A program made the position numbers and the translations under genes. Under the pieces are notes generated by a model. The model was given only the letters and a program-made list of their open reading frames with translations, was not told the DNA's origin and made no database searches. A stretch of DNA of 64,000 bases, taken from assembly GCA_015680685.1 (NCBI GenBank), contig MNCI01023368.1:1-64000 (forward strand), in the 5' to 3' direction. Source of the DNA: Gnetum montanum (lineage: Eukaryota > Streptophyta > Gnetopsida > Gnetales > Gnetaceae). The stretch's first letter is position 1. Each line of letters begins with the position of its first letter. Shown in pieces: positions 9,651 through 21,684 of this stretch.

Positions 9651-10195
9651 ATATATTAGTTTTTTAAAAAAATTAAATCTCATATATCATAAAAATACAT
9701 TGTCAGATAGAACAAGTACAATGTAAATCCAAAATATTGTTAATCCTTAAAAATTGCACAGAAGATTGCAATATCACCAGTAAATTGAAGCAAGAAAATT
9801 TGCAAAGGTATGGATGGCATTGAATCCATTTCCTTACTCAGGAGCCATAATCTAGCCAAACATATAATTTCTGCAACAACGAAAATGACACCAATAAATA
9901 GAAATCCTTTTGTTACTCAATCCAATATTTCAAAAAATGAAATTAAGCCTCAAGCCTCAACCAAATTTATAACAAATCAGGTCTGCTAATACTTTTGTTC
10001 AACGATACCAGTGAGTAGCACCCTAGGGACTACCTGTGAGTAGCATGATAGGGCCACGTTGAAGATGACTGCATTATAAGAATACACAACTTAACTACAC
10101 TAGCACAGCCCAGTAACTCATCTCACATACAATGATGGAAAATCTTTATGCTGGAAAATCGGCACTAGTCATGATGATAGGGAAAGTAAAAACAG
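9651..10195. other. AT-rich stretch without genes
   Basis: Starts right after the stop codon at 9650, so it probably includes a 3' UTR. No domain or repeat seen other than two short GTGAGTAGCA boxes near 10011 and 10039. Confidence 0.45.
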
Positions 10196-10366
10196 AGCGC
10201 CATGGCCATTGTCCATGTGCTGGTGGGCTTCGTTACTTTATAAGTAAACATATTTTTAAAAAAGTTGAACAAGCATCCACCCGTCGTCATGTTCATGACT
10301 CATGACCCATGACGATGACCCTGTTTTGTTTTTTCTTTTTTAGAGAGATACGAGAAAAAGAGCAAA
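10196..10366 (-). repeat. LTR fragment related to element B, opposite orientation
   Basis: The reverse complement of this stretch matches part of the B LTR (about 21395-21570): shared words are GGTCATGAGTCATG, GGATGCTTGTTCAAC and GAAGCCCACCAGCACATGGA. Neither LTR end is present. It is either a relic of another copy or sequence shared by the LTR and this locus. Confidence 0.7.
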
Positions 10367-10845
10367 AACCAGCAATGAACAATAAACACGCGTGAATGTG
10401 AGTCATGGCGGAACCTTTCACGCTCCCAAAGTCAGGCGAATCCATGCAAATGCAATGTTTTCCTCGCACGCCCCCTTCAAAACTTTCATTATGACCCATT
10501 CTTGCCCCTTCGGCCTTCCGCTACCATAGTAGCCCTTTTGTGATTTCCGTGTGTTTGTTTATTTATTCGTACCCCCTTGTTTTCTGTGGTCCGTCTCATG
10601 CCGATTCCATGAATCTTGATTGCTTGCTTGCCACTTAACCAAATGAAATTTTTGGTTTGATTCAGAACAGGAGAAGATATGTAAGATTTTAATGCAAAAT
10701 ACAGACATCGCAAGAACTAAAAAAGGCAATAACAATATGAGGAAAGACAAGGGGACCATTTCAATGTATATGTACAAAGACAAAATTTCATTGAAAATTA
10801 TGGAATATGTGCCCATTGCGAATTTAATGCGCTTCTGTACGCGCT
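10367..10845. other. Stretch with no supported gene
   Basis: Moderate GC content with short frames on both strands, none recognisable. May be promoter or intron of the NLR-like fragments to the right. Confidence 0.35.
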
Positions 10846-11289
10846 CCCGAATCCGATGCAAACAGTTCGTCAAAATTTATCTGAAATCAAGAATCTCCGG
10901 TGCATAGAAAGAGATTATGAGGGCTGCCATGGGTGAGAGTGTTTGGACGGCTCTATTTAAGCAGCATCCTTCTTCATCTGAGTCTAAATCAGATAAAGAT
11001 GATGTGCAAAAAGTTAATCACAATGTGTGAGGGTATACCAGGCTGGTTAGTTTTAGTGGGTAAATATCTTGCCGCCGCCCACGCGGGGCCACATTGTGCA
11101 GCCCAAGAGCTATAGAGAGGAGGGGATGCTGATGACAAATGGGAAAATATGATGAAAGTTACGACATTGGGTTCTCTTTCACATGAATCTATAAATGCCC
11201 TGCAACTCCTTTGCCATGCTTTTCATCAGCAAGGTTTGTGTTATGGTCGTATTGTCACATATGAACATAAAATTGGGGAAATTGAAGAT
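10846..11289 (+). pseudogene. NLR-like NB-ARC fragment around the GLPL motif, broken
   Basis: Plus-strand reading gives RAAMGESVWTALFKQHPSSS, then DKDDVQKVNHNV. After a frame change at about 11020 it reads CEGIPGWLVLVGKYLAAAH and then, past a stop at 11113, KVTTLGSLSHESINALQLLC. The order (aspartate/glutamate-W-x-LF box, V-x-x-V, C-x-G-(L/I)-P with a following V-x-x-GKYL) matches RNBS-C to GLPL of plant NB-ARC ATPases. The P-loop and kinase-2 parts are not visible. The fragment ends exactly where element A is inserted (11290). Frame changes and stops make it a pseudogene or a spliced gene with unseen boundaries. Confidence 0.5.
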
Positions 11290-13009
11290 TGTTGATGCGT
11301 AAATTTTGGACACGTGAACACTTGTGAAAACTCGTTTTAGGAGACTATCGCCTAGGGTGTCTCTCGTATGGGTACGAAACCCAAGAATAGTCTCAGCTGG
11401 AAAGAGCTATGTGACAATAATAATAATAATGAAGTCCACTAATGAAATATTCTTAACCATATATATAACAACATTAATGAAAATAAAATTCTGTTAATAA
11501 ATTGGTAGTAAAGATGCACAACGTTTCATATGTCTGTAACATCAAACTTCAAGATTCTCCTATAAAAATTCAATTCCTCAAAGCTTAAACAATATGTGAT
11601 CCCCTGTGCATTTTACAGAGAAATCATAATGGTGAAAGTTTGTCTTAAATTACTTCTCTGACTCTAGGTTGACTAAAAATTTTAAAAGATTGTCGTGACT
11701 AACAAGTAAAACTCATTCCTTCAGTACTATAGAGACGTTGATTTTTTCACACACAACGCCACTCCAAAGCAACGAGTATTTGGAATTTAGATACTTAAAC
11801 AATTTTCAGTATATCAAAAAATGGCACATCTGACAGCAAATGCAGTTACGAAATTTTAACAAGTAGATTGCACGTAAGTATAAACTACATATTGGCCAAT
11901 GGCGATGATGTTGTCACTGAGGATGAAACATTTTTGGTAGTGTTACCATAGATAGAAACTTATACTTGCTACTGTGCTGCAAATGCAGGCAACAAAACTA
12001 TACTTATCAGGGCAACATAATGAAACAGGGCAACGAAACGAGACCATAAGGAGTTTTCGATTGAAAATGATTTACGAGTTGAAGAATGCAATATATTAGT
12101 ATCTAAGGATTTGAGGATCTGAAAATCGGAAAAAAAAACTACAAATAATAAAAGTTTAAGCATTAAAAAAATTTAAAATTAGTGCATATAGTGATATATG
12201 GCACAATGTACCGATAACATGTTTTGAAATGCTGAAAATATTAAATATCTGTAATTGAAAATGCCAAAATTTTTTTGATATTGCTGTATGTCGCTGAGAT
12301 GCAGGTGTGGTTGTAGTTGTCGATGCATCCGTCACGTCCTACTCACTTGCTACATGCGTTTACCCCAGTGTCCAGAAAGAAGGCCATCGTCTACAGCTGT
12401 GTTACTATCAGATGTGCTCTGCTCGCAGCAACAAGAGGCTAAAATATGGGTTGCATGTGGCTAGAGAAAATAGAAAAACAAAATAAAACAGCGGCTGCTG
12501 ATGGACATGCGTTGCCAGCCGTTGCTTTTTCAAAAAAAAAAAAGATTGGCAACCAGACCCAGTTACTAATTCTAGCCCCCCGCTGTTTCTTGCTACTCCC
12601 CTCTTTATAGCGGCCCTGCTGGAGAAACCCTAATCCTAAACATTTTGTTTGTATTAATTGCTGTCAACCACCAACTGTCTTTGCCATGCCAAACACCACG
12701 TGGGAAAACTGCCACCACCAATATTTGACATTTGAAACGATGTGAAATGCATAGAATAACAACTTTTGATATAGAAAATCGATGGCACCTGGTAATAAGG
12801 ATAAGCACAAAAAAATTCATTGTGTAAATTCAAATACTATATGAACTCAGAAGCATCTCAATAAAGGGTTTACACATCAAGTTGTAATTCTAGGGAACAT
12901 TACCTCTACAATTCTATATCTAACCTTGCAACTAATTTAAAGTGCAATTGGTATGTTATTACTGTTGATCAAGGCCCTATGCCTAGCATGGGTGAGGTTG
13001 GCCTCAACA
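11290..13009 (-). repeat. Element A, 3' LTR (left copy), 1720 bp
   Basis: Shares its first about 145 bp and its last about 40 bp with the LTR of element B, plus a middle block (12460-12640) with AACAAAATAAAACAGCGG, GCTGCTGATGGACATGCG and the TATA region. The rest, about 11435-12400 and 12690-12960, has no counterpart in the B LTR. Contains one copy of the 41-bp unit that is tripled in B. Confidence 0.85.
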
Positions 13010-13022
13010 CTTAGCCCCCAAA
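13010..13022 (-). other. Element A polypurine tract
   Basis: Plus strand CTTAGCCCCCAAACT next to the LTR edge; on the minus strand AGTTTGGGGGCTAAG directly precedes the LTR start TGTTGAGGCC. The same tract is present in element B. Confidence 0.75.
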
Positions 13023-14272
13023 CTACAGATTGCATGCAAGTGCAACGACCATAAAATTTTGAATGAAAATGCAACATATGGGAAAACAAAAACAACATGA
13101 AACAAGAAATGCAAATTTGAAAGTAAACTATAATGTTCTAAAGATGATCAAAATAACCAAATAATCAAAAGAGACACTGACATAGGCCATCCAAACAACC
13201 ATTAAAATCTAAATACATAATTTATTTTTATTATAGCTAAGATCTATAGATATATATGTGTAATTATATATATATGTAGATATATGCTTAAGCTCTCATT
13301 CTCAACATTCTCACAAGGTAATAGTAAAAGTATGCAGACTATTTTGAGCAAGTAACTTATACAAAACTTAATGAGGAGGATGAGTTAACCTCATGTTAGA
13401 TCATAGTAAGCCACAAATTTTAGATTTTTCCTTGGTTTTTTTTAGAAACTTAAATTTAAAAGGGGAAATAGAGGTTAGGGTGAAGATTGTTGCCAGACCC
13501 CATCACGCTCAAGAATTTGTTACATTGCCAATGAGCATGGTCCTCAGTTTTTGTTTTGTTTTTTTTTTAAAAGAAACTTTGCTCATGGCGTACTTCATTC
13601 TTGAGGTAGGAATTCCAACATGAGTCTGGCCGATTAGCTGCACTGCCAAAGAACATGGTCCTTTTGGAAACTTTGCCCATGGTGCAGTTCAACCCTCGTG
13701 TATGTGCCTTTGATTGGTGGCATCATAGTAGGTCTCCTGGGTGGCTAAGAAGTCTCAAGTAGAAATGAACACACTTCACCCTGTTGTTCACAGGATAGCC
13801 ATGGATCATCATACCTGAGGGCCTGGGCTTATGAGAGGAAAGGATAGAATTTTCCAAGGTCATCTAGTGATTATGACTAACCACTTTCCAACATCACATA
13901 TCCTATACTCACATGATCATGATGATAACATGATAAGTTAGTATAAATCCAATGCTTCATAATCTAACATAACAAATAAACTGAAACCTTGGAATCAATT
14001 GGAAACAGTTATAGTATTTATAAAATATAAAGTGGATTTTATAGCATTATATTATAGTAATAGTAAATTATATTATATCTACATTATTTTCCAATGGTGT
14101 TAAGATGACCCAATATCTAGTAACTCAAATGACAAATGATTATTAAAATCATATGAAGAACATAATAATCAAAACAATATGCTAAGAAAGAAATGATGAA
14201 AATGCAAGCAAAATATGGAAACACAACAATATACATATGAAATGCAAAGAAAAAGGGGAAGAAAACATGCAA
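13023..14272. other. Element A non-coding 3' region
   Basis: AT-rich with TA-repeat patches near 13250-13290. It has a full counterpart in B, where part is replaced by Ns. No gene seen; the short open frames here are not shared as coding sequence. Confidence 0.6.
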
Positions 14273-14274
14273 CT

Positions 14275-14818
14275 AAGAATCAACTAGATGCCCACGTGGG
14301 GTACTTGAGTAGAAATGTTTCAAATGAAATGCATTAAAATTCCTATTCAACCTATATCCTTGCAAATCAGCAATCTTAAACACATTTGGGGCAGTGATGT
14401 CTCCAAGTTGGAATGGACTTGACCACATAGGTGAAAACTTAGTTTGAGGGCTAGTTTGACCAAACGCTCTATCCCTCTTAAGGACTAGATCACCTACTTG
14501 AAAATTTTTAGCTGGATGTTTCTTATCGAACCATCTCTTGACAATTTGTTGATGCTTAAGATTATGAAAATCAAGACCTACACTTATCTTGCTTGATCAT
14601 TTTCTATAAAGTTTTTCTTTAATATAAGTTTCAATGATAGGTCTAGGTTTTGGTGGGTCATCGGATATAGCTTTTCTAGGAGAATGTTCCATGGATGTGT
14701 TGTTAAAATTTAGCACACCTTTAAATGTTTTAAGAGGTAAGGTCTTATTTATATCTTTTTCTTCCCCTAAAGGTGGTGGATCACTTAGACAAAATCCATC
14801 GTGTTGTTGATAAGGCAA
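14275..14818 (-). pseudogene. Element A integrase C-terminal region, broken
   Basis: Reads PYQQHDGFCLSDPPPLGEEK through KPRPIIETYIKEKLYRK, then a stop where B has RKQSSK. After it come KRWFDKK, DLVLKR, TKFSPMWSSPFQ and NAFHLKH. The latter half is the C-terminal integrase fold of Ty3/Gypsy elements: a basic stretch, the G(D/N)LVLK strand, then the W-x-x-PF box that corresponds to GPY/F. No catalytic core precedes it. Confidence 0.75.
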
Positions 14819-14863
14819 GGTGTCTCCATAGTTCTCTTCACCTTCTTTAGAACTTTGATAGGA

Positions 14864-15634
14864 TTAGATGGGATCTGCATAAGAGATAGGACTTTTTGTA
14901 GTTCCACTCACATAGTCATTTTCAACATGTTCACTACACTCAACCTCAATAACCCCAACATAAAGATTAGCATTTCGATCTTCCAAAGATTGATTTTGTT
15001 GATCCAAGGTTGTTATTACTTGTTTATAAAAGGGTTTCCTAGGTATAATCATATATTCAGATTTTCCTTTGATAAGGATCAATAATTCTGAGAAATCTGA
15101 CCTAAAGAAGCCCCCAAACTTAGCTCCAAAAGTCCTAGATAAGAGCACACCATATGTGGGTATCATGTCAACTACTAGGATATCCGTATAACATGTAAAT
15201 GTAGGGTATTGCTTAAGTTGTACCTTTGCTCCTTTTAATAACCCTACCACAGGTACGTTAGATCCATCGAGTTGAATCACACTTTTAGTTTGTGGTATCA
15301 TTTGTGCTCCTAAAGCGTTACAAACGTTAAGAGACATAACACTAATAGTTGCACCGGAATCCATTAAATAGTTATGGACATTCTTTCCTAAAATAATCAA
15401 AGTGGTTAGGAAAGAGGGATAGTCCTTTTTGCTAGACATGGAAGTATTCACATTTTGTACTGATAATGTGTTAGGACTTTTTGCAAAGTGAACTTGCCTT
15501 TCGGGAATTGGGGATTTTTCTCTTTGGGCTACAGGTATATGAACCATATCCCGAATTACTTTTTTCATTTCGTTAAAGTGTAGGAGGTCATACATTAAAA
15601 TGTTGGCTTTAACTCTTTTTAAGTCCTCAACCAA
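14864..15634 (-). pseudogene. Element A protease (retropepsin) region
   Basis: Open frame of 256 residues. It starts in a linker and contains a retropepsin domain with an intact active site (YLMDSGATISVMSL) at about residues 91-104, followed by GSNVPVVGLLKGAKVQLKQY and the flap and second strand region. It ends at SYADPI with a stop. In a complete Gypsy element reverse transcriptase would follow; here the integrase C-terminus begins within about 50 bp. The protease itself looks undamaged, so it is the best-kept domain of A. Confidence 0.8.
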
Positions 15635-15709
15635 ATCATAATTCTTATGTTCATCTTTGGCTTCTTGTTGAGATGGAACTCTTCTAAGTATAGAAGGGTG
15701 GTTTGGTTG

Positions 15710-17166
15710 TCATGGGGTAATTATTTGGGATGACCCGGATTGGTTGTTTGCATTGTTTTGATTAGGAACTCTTTCGTTTGGAGGTGTATAGAAATTGTTC
15801 CTAGTTTGTTGTTGTGTATCATTCATAATGTCACTAATTTTGCGGTAGCAAGTGTTGTGTGGGTTAGGGTTGCCTACCATAACTTGTTCTAATGAGGAAA
15901 CCTCTTCATTTTCTGTCTCATGAGGTACATTAAGGACCATGATAGGGGTTTTCCCATTTTGTTGCCCTTGGGTATTATCACCATACAATATCGTGAATTG
16001 AGGACAAGTCTTTTCGGAATGTTGCCTCGTATTATGAAGACGACAATAATCATCGTTGATTGATGCACTTGGTTTTTCTAGTTGTATAGGGCTTTTGTTA
16101 TTGTTTCTCTTTAGCTCAACCACTTCATTGGATAGTTTTGTAGTGAAGTGAGTATTTGAGTCATCTGATTTTGAGTTTGGATTGGTGGTTCAACAGAATT
16201 TGATGTCCCGTTTGGGTTGATAAAGGATTAAATCAAGGTTTTTGATTGGTCATCATTCAAATCAGTGTTGGATGGTAAGAATGAAGAGGACATGGGGCCT
16301 TATGAGTAATTACTTAAAGGTTGAGTTGATTAAAAAGGAGAAACAGCTTGAGGCATAACATTAGACGTTTGAAAAGTTGGTAGAAGTGGGTTTGATTGCA
16401 TAGGGTTACTAACACTCATCATTCCAAATTGGGTTTGGATGCTGTTCATAAGGGTTATTTTCTTTAATTCCACAGCTTTTGACATTGCACCTTGTATTTC
16501 CAGTATGTTGGGATCAGATTTGATAGCATACGCGAAGAATGGATCAATGGTAAAGAGATAGAAGTTGAGGATACCATTTGGTTGTGGTCGCATCTCATTT
16601 GGTACATAGGCAAGTTGATGAAGGAATCTAAGGTTATAATCCCTAACATTTTCCCCAGGTAGCTTTCTTAGGCTGGTAAAGTTGCTTGATGCGATAGCAG
16701 AGCTTGTAAATTTGTCAAATTTATTCAAAAACTTGTTTTTGAATTCTTACCATGTCTTAATAGAGGCATTAGGAAGCATTAAGAACCATTGAGTTGCTTT
16801 GGTCCTAAATGTTGTTACAAACACTCTACATGCTACATCATTATGTACAATGTTGTAGATCCCTAATAAGGTTTCAAAACATTGTATATGTTGGCGGGCA
16901 TCATTCGTAGGGGTTGTAGGATCGAAGAACAGGTTTATATTTTGAAGGGATTTTGGTATGTCATGGTAGTTATTAAAATTAAAAGGGTTTCTTATCAAGG
17001 GAGTCGGGGGTTGATGGGCTGCCGTCTTGGTCCGAGGTTTTTTAAGAATTGAACTTGAAAAAAGTGAAGCTCGTTGTTTTCTCAAAGTAAATTGACGAGT
17101 AACTGGTTGACTAGGGGTAGGAGTATGAGTTCTTTGTTGAGATATTTCGTAAGAAAAGTCACTCAT
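15710..17166 (-). pseudogene. Element A gag, with stops
   Basis: ATG at 17166 (MSDFSYEISQQRTHTPTPSQ). The Retrotrans_gag-type core follows: NINLFFDPTTPTNDARQHIQ, then FVTTFRTKATQWFLMLPNAS, and after a stop at 16747-16749 NKFDKFTSSAIASSNFTSLR and LPGENVRDYNLRFLHQLAYV. Further stops occur at about 16330, 16305 and 16230. Downstream, CRLHNTRQHSEKTCPQF is a C/H cluster in the position of a zinc knuckle. The four stops named correspond to CAA glutamine codons in the B copy. Confidence 0.8.
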
Positions 17167-17542
17167 AAAACGAAAAATAACAAGAAATGTAAAATGCTAA
17201 TAAACTGTGAAAATTAAAAAAAATGGAAAAAAACATTTGAATGCTATATTTTTATTTTTATTTTTAAAAGTAAAATTGAAATTACAAAATTTTAGAAAAG
17301 TAAATTGAAAGAAAAATAATTTAAATCACCTCAATTAAATTTTAGAAAAACAAATTAACAAAAGGATTGCTAAAATATAAATTTCGAGATTTGAAAGTAA
17401 AACTAAAATAGAGCAATAAAACTGAAAATAGGGAGGCAAAAACAAAAATAGACAGTAATAAAAAAATGATAATTTAAAAAAAAACATAAAAGGAAAATAA
17501 AGAAAAGGTTGAGAAACTGCCCTCCTTTTAGCACCAAAAAGA
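17167..17542 (-). other. Element A leader and primer-site region
   Basis: AT-rich leader between gag and the 5' LTR. Next to the LTR the minus strand reads TCTTTTTGGTGCTAAAAGG. The first part resembles the TTTTTGGCGCC seen at the primer site of Athila/Tat-type elements, but the second half has diverged. Confidence 0.5.
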
Positions 17543-18362
17543 TGTTGATGCATAAATTTTGGACACGCGAACATTTGTGAAAACTTGTTTTAGGAGACTA
17601 TCGCCTAGGGCGCCTCCCGTATGGGTACGAAACCCAAAAATAGTCTTAGTTGGAAAGGGCTATGTGACAATAATAATAATAATAATAATAATGAAGTCCA
17701 CTAATGAAATATTTTTAACCATATGTATAACAACATTAATGAAAATAAAATTCTGTTAATAAACTAGTAGTAGTAAAGATGCACAACGTTTCATATGTCT
17801 GTAACATCAAACTTCAAGATTCTGCTATAAAAATTCAATTCCTCAGAGCTTAAACAATATGTGATCCCTTGTGCATTTTACGAAGAAATCATAATGGTGA
17901 AAGTTTATCTTAAATTACTTCTCTGACTCTAGGTTATTGTCGTGACTAACAAGTAAAACTCATTCCTTCAGTACTATAGAGACGTTGATTTCCTCACACA
18001 CAACGCCACTCCAAAGCAACAATTATTTGGAATTTAGATATTTAAACAATTTTCAGTATATCAGAAAATGGCACATCGCTGACAGCAAATGCAGTTACCC
18101 AATTTTAACAAGTAGATTGCACGTAAGCATAAATTAAATACTGGTCAATGGCAATGATGTTGTCACTGAGAATAAAACATTTTTGGTAGTGTTACCATAG
18201 ATAGAAACTTATACTTGCTACTGTGCTGCAAATGCAGGTAACAAAACTATACTTATTAGGGCAACGTAATAAAACAGGGCAACGCAACAAGACCATAAGG
18301 AGTCTCCAATTGAAAACAATTTACGAGTTAAAGAATGCAATATATTAGTATCTAAGGATTCC
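17543..18362 (-). repeat. Element A, 5' LTR (right copy), truncated
   Basis: Follows 11290-12114 closely, including the A-specific middle (GAAGTCCACTAATGAAATAT, CTTTTTGGTAGTGTTACC-like block). A short segment near 11675-11690 is missing here. Similarity stops at CTAAGGATT near 18362. Confidence 0.85.
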
Positions 18363-18703
18363 AAAGTGTCTTTCCCAAGCAAGTTCAAATAGGAAAAATA
18401 GATGAATACAGTCAATATTGTAAAAATATTTTTTATTTTTACCTTTCTTGCTTCTTTAATTGTTACCATTTTTCCCTACTTTGAACCTCTAAAAGATTCT
18501 CGTATGAACCAGAAGGTTCATCAAGAAACTACTCTGTATGAACCTCAAATTTTTACTACTCTTACCAGCCGAATCATTTCTTACAATTATAGGTTTTAGT
18601 GAATCCGAAACTATCCCTCTCTCAGTTCACAGTTTCTTGTATAGTATTGATATAAAAGAATAGGAATTCGGATTTCAGCTTTTCTGATAATGGCATTGTT
18701 TCA
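18363..18703. other. Unassigned sequence right of truncated LTR A
   Basis: Includes a plus-strand frame 18402-18599 beginning MNTVNIVKIFFIFTFLASLI, which has a hydrophobic start. I do not recognise it and it may be chance. A TTTCAG acceptor candidate lies at about 18703. Confidence 0.3.
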
Positions 18704-18909
18704 GACGCCATCCATCCACTATTCATTTTGATAACAGAGGCAGAGTGAAGGAGGTTGTTGATGATTTGGACAGTGAGAACTTGCATGCACTGGCCAAGAC
18801 CTTACAAATGCTTTGCAGAGGTTTACCAGGGACCACCCCGGCTGCTTCAGCTTCCTTGGCATATGCTACCTTCCATCAGACACATGCGTTTGATCCTCGA
18901 GCATCAAAA
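18704..18909 (+). pseudogene. Probable exon of the interrupted NLR-like gene
   Basis: Between an acceptor candidate (TTGTTTCAG) and a stop at 18908 a frame reads RHPSTIHFDNRGRVKEVVDD, LDSENLHALAKTLQMLC and RGLPGTTPAASASLA. Just past it, GGTAAGCA at 18930 looks like a donor site in another frame (PWHMLPSIRHMRLILEHQND). Composition is exon-like. The leucine spacing would fit an LRR start, but no consensus repeat is clear. It lies between the NB-ARC-like and LRR fragments on the same strand, which is the main reason to assign it here. Confidence 0.35.
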
Positions 18910-18982
18910 TGATGTTCACGCCATCCAATCGGTAAGCAATAATATGGTGCAGTTCAGAGTTTCAGCCTACGATAGTTGTTAA

Positions 18983-20166
18983 TAAGGATGGTTTTATTTA
19001 TACCAGTGAAACCGAAACCGAAGAAGAAACCCAAACTGAAGATTTTATGAAATATCTCGTGAAAGATAAAAGTAGATTAAATAAAGTGACTAATCATTAC
19101 TGCATACGATAAAAATGAATCCTATAAAAAAATGGTACACAATTTTTTGCTTTCGTTACAATATTTAATAAAAATACATATAGAAAAAAACATTCCCCTA
19201 ATCCTCAAGAGCTCTTGAGCTACATAACTATCTTTGACTTTCTATCCCAAGTCTATGTAAACTCATACAAAGATTAAATTGTGATGTTATTGGGATTTTA
19301 GCTTTATTGCTTTAAGGATGTGAATTTGACTAACTTTCCATCTTTTTATTATTTTTCCCAAAAATTTACAAGTAAAAATTAAAGTTTACTGTAAAAATAG
19401 GTGATATTAAACTAACATGTCATTGATAGTAGTATATTAACTTAAGTATATGTATGGGAACATATACAGCTATATATCTATACAGAGACATACATACATA
19501 CATACTAGCTTTAAGATTAAAAAAATCATAATGAGATAGGAGATGGAATGTTTCTGTATTGTCATTATCATTAAGGCTACTATGTTGGCTAGGTTGATAG
19601 ACTTACTATGTCAGCCAGCTAGTTTGATATAGATTTATATAGAAATTGTTAAATAGTTTCTTTAATTTTCTTAAAGTTTTACTTCAGTGAAAACTTTAAA
19701 GCAATACAACCATGAGAATTTATCATGGCCTTTCAAAATCATTGGAAGAGAATTTCACCGACCATAAGCATGATGAAAGTAGTAGGTATTACCTATGATT
19801 TACTTTATCTCAATGCATGCAAATGACAGATAGGCTTGCATAATCAAGTTCAAATTAACAAAAAATCAGGTTAATGAATATGTAGTTTATAAGTTAAAAA
19901 GTTTTCAAAAACTCTGATGAAGAGAGGGTTGCCCAGAAATTTCATACAGGGAATGCTTTACCATAAGAAACTTTTTAACTTTACTTGATTGCTTTTAATA
20001 TGCTCCAACTAAAATTTGTTACGTCCTTTACAACTAATCTGCTTATTGGTGGAAAATCACTTTGCACTACATCCAATGACATATTCTATGTCTAGCATCC
20101 TTATTATTTGTCTTTAATAATTGTTTTAAAAATTTTGATTAAAATTATCAGTTCCTTGCATCTGTT
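18983..20166. other. AT-rich intron-like stretch
   Basis: AT-rich, no long frames, and bounded by exon-like sequence on both sides. It contains a TACATACATACATAC microsatellite near 19490-19505. Fits an intron of the NLR-like gene. Confidence 0.45.
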
Positions 20167-20186
20167 ATGTTCCATCATCATAATCA

Positions 20187-20622
20187 GATCGCCCAGGGGT
20201 TGAGCTACTTAGAGGTGTACAGTAGATCATGGGAAATTCAACTGAACATCTCTGCCTGGGACAGCATCGTAAGGTTGAGCAACCTAAGGGCGATCACTCT
20301 AACGATGTGGAATAGCAAAGTGGAAATGCCGATGGAGTTCTGTGCAGTTTCAAACAACATACGAAAGCTCAACATCAAGTGCAATTATTTGTTTGAGCTT
20401 CCAGACAGTTTTGGGCAGCTGCGGTGCCTGCAGACTCTGCGTTTAGAATGTCCAGGCCTTAGACAACTGCCACGAGTCTTTGGATTGCTGCAGTCGTTGA
20501 AGCAGCTGAGCTTCATACGTTGCTTCTCACTGGAAGAGCTTTGCAGTTGTTTCAGCAATCTTGGGTTGCTGCATACGTTGATGTGGGTACGAAATGGAAC
20601 ACTGTTCTGGGAACCATGCTGG
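20187..20622 (+). pseudogene. Leucine-rich repeat exon of an NLR-like gene, left of element B
   Basis: The open frame begins upstream at 20167; a CAG at 20184-20186 is a likely acceptor. Repeats with the plant cytoplasmic LRR spacing are visible: VRLSNLRAITLTMW, KLNIKCNYLFELPDSFGQLR, CLQTLRLECPGLRQLP, LQSLKQLSFIRCFSLEEL and LGLLHTLMWV. This is the ligand or effector-sensing and autoinhibitory part of plant NLR receptors. The reading is interrupted after EPCW by element B and resumes in the same frame at 27226. No stop occurs inside the exon, so it stayed coding until a fairly recent time. Confidence 0.7.
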
Positions 20623-21684
20623 TGTTGATGCGTAAATTTTGGACACGGCGCTAACACCTGTGAAACCGAGAATAGTGTCAGCTGGAAAGGGCAGGGCTAT
20701 GACAAAACAACAATAATAATATTTTAAACACAATATTGAAACTTAAATTTAATTTTAGGAGCATTCGGCTATGTTTTGAAAAACATATAAAAATCAAAAT
20801 TAAACATTTGTGTAGTTTTTGAGTAAAATAAATGACACAAAACAAAAATTTAAATTCAAATTAAAATTTATGTGGTGCCGGTCTCCAAATAGATGTTCCA
20901 GAAGAGACCCCTGATCGCTGCTCAGTGTCAGCTACACCTGTGACCGCGTTGGCACCGCCGCTGGTAGAAAAGAAAAAAGAAAAGAAAACGTGTCTATGTT
21001 TGTCTTAGAAAATAGAAAACTATCATTCAGCTACTGTAGGGCATGCACACTGTCATCTGAACAGAAGAACAAAATAAAACAACGGCTGCTGATGGACATG
21101 AACAAAAGAACAAAATAAAACAGCGGCTGCTGATGGACATGAATAGAAGAACAAAATAAAACAGCGGTTGGACATGCGCTGCCAGCCGCTACGCATTTCA
21201 AAAAGAAAGATTGGCCACCAGCCTTGTTGCCAACTCTAGCCCTTTTCTGCAGCGCAGAGAGAGACTACCATCTCCGAGAGACTTGCCGCTTCTCTCCCCT
21301 CCTTTGGCTTTGGCTGGCTCCGTTGTTTATAGCAGCCTATGAGAGACAACCCTAACCTTAAACCACCAGCTGCCTTTGCCATGTATTATTTTTGCCTTTT
21401 TCTCATATCGCTGCTGAAAAAAAGAAAAAAAACAAAACAGGATCATTGTCATGGGTCATGAGTCATGTTCGAATGGATGCTTGTTCAACTATTTTTAAAA
21501 ATCTATTGTTTATGGGCCAACGAAGCCCACCAGCACATGGACAATGGCCATATGCAAGTTCATGGTGCTCTATTTTTAAATTTTTTATTTATTTATTTTT
21601 ATTTTTATTTTTGATTTTTTTTAAAAATACAAAACTTGTTCAAACAAGGCCCTATGCCTAGCATGGGTGAGGTTGGCCTCAACA
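20623..21684 (-). repeat. Element B, 3' LTR (left copy)
   Basis: Starts at the GCTGG duplication and ends GGCCTCAACA next to the polypurine tract. Holds a triplicated 41-bp unit (21059-21176) and, on the minus strand, a TATA-like CTATAAACAA at about 21325-21335. The right copy has a segment (TGTTGGTCTCTGCCTCGTGG region) missing here. Confidence 0.9.
21059..21176. repeat. 41-bp tandem unit, three copies, in LTR of B
   Basis: Units read AACAGAAGAACAAAATAAAA followed by CAACGGCTGCTGATGGACATG, repeated with small changes; the third is shortened. The right LTR has the same array at about 26580-26703, so it predates insertion. Element A has a single unit. Confidence 0.85.

Larger units (their letters stand above)
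11290..18362 (-). mobile_element. Gypsy-type element A, non-autonomous, right LTR truncated
   Basis: Left LTR 11290-13009, interior 13010-17542, right LTR from 17543. Both LTRs start on the plus strand with TGTTGATGC and TAAATTTTGGACAC. The left one ends GGCCTCAACA next to a polypurine tract (minus strand GTTTGGGGGCTA). Coding is on the minus strand: gag, protease, then directly the integrase C-terminus. Reverse transcriptase, RNase H and integrase core are missing, as in element B. The right LTR follows the left one to about 18362 and then stops matching, about 900 bp short, so no target duplication can be paired (left flank AAGAT). Confidence 0.85.

Noticed and set aside
18363-18600. Possible chloroplast-derived insert with a hydrophobic start (MNTVNIVKIFFIFTFLASLI)
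   Set aside because: I could not match it to any plastid gene I know, so it is left unassigned.
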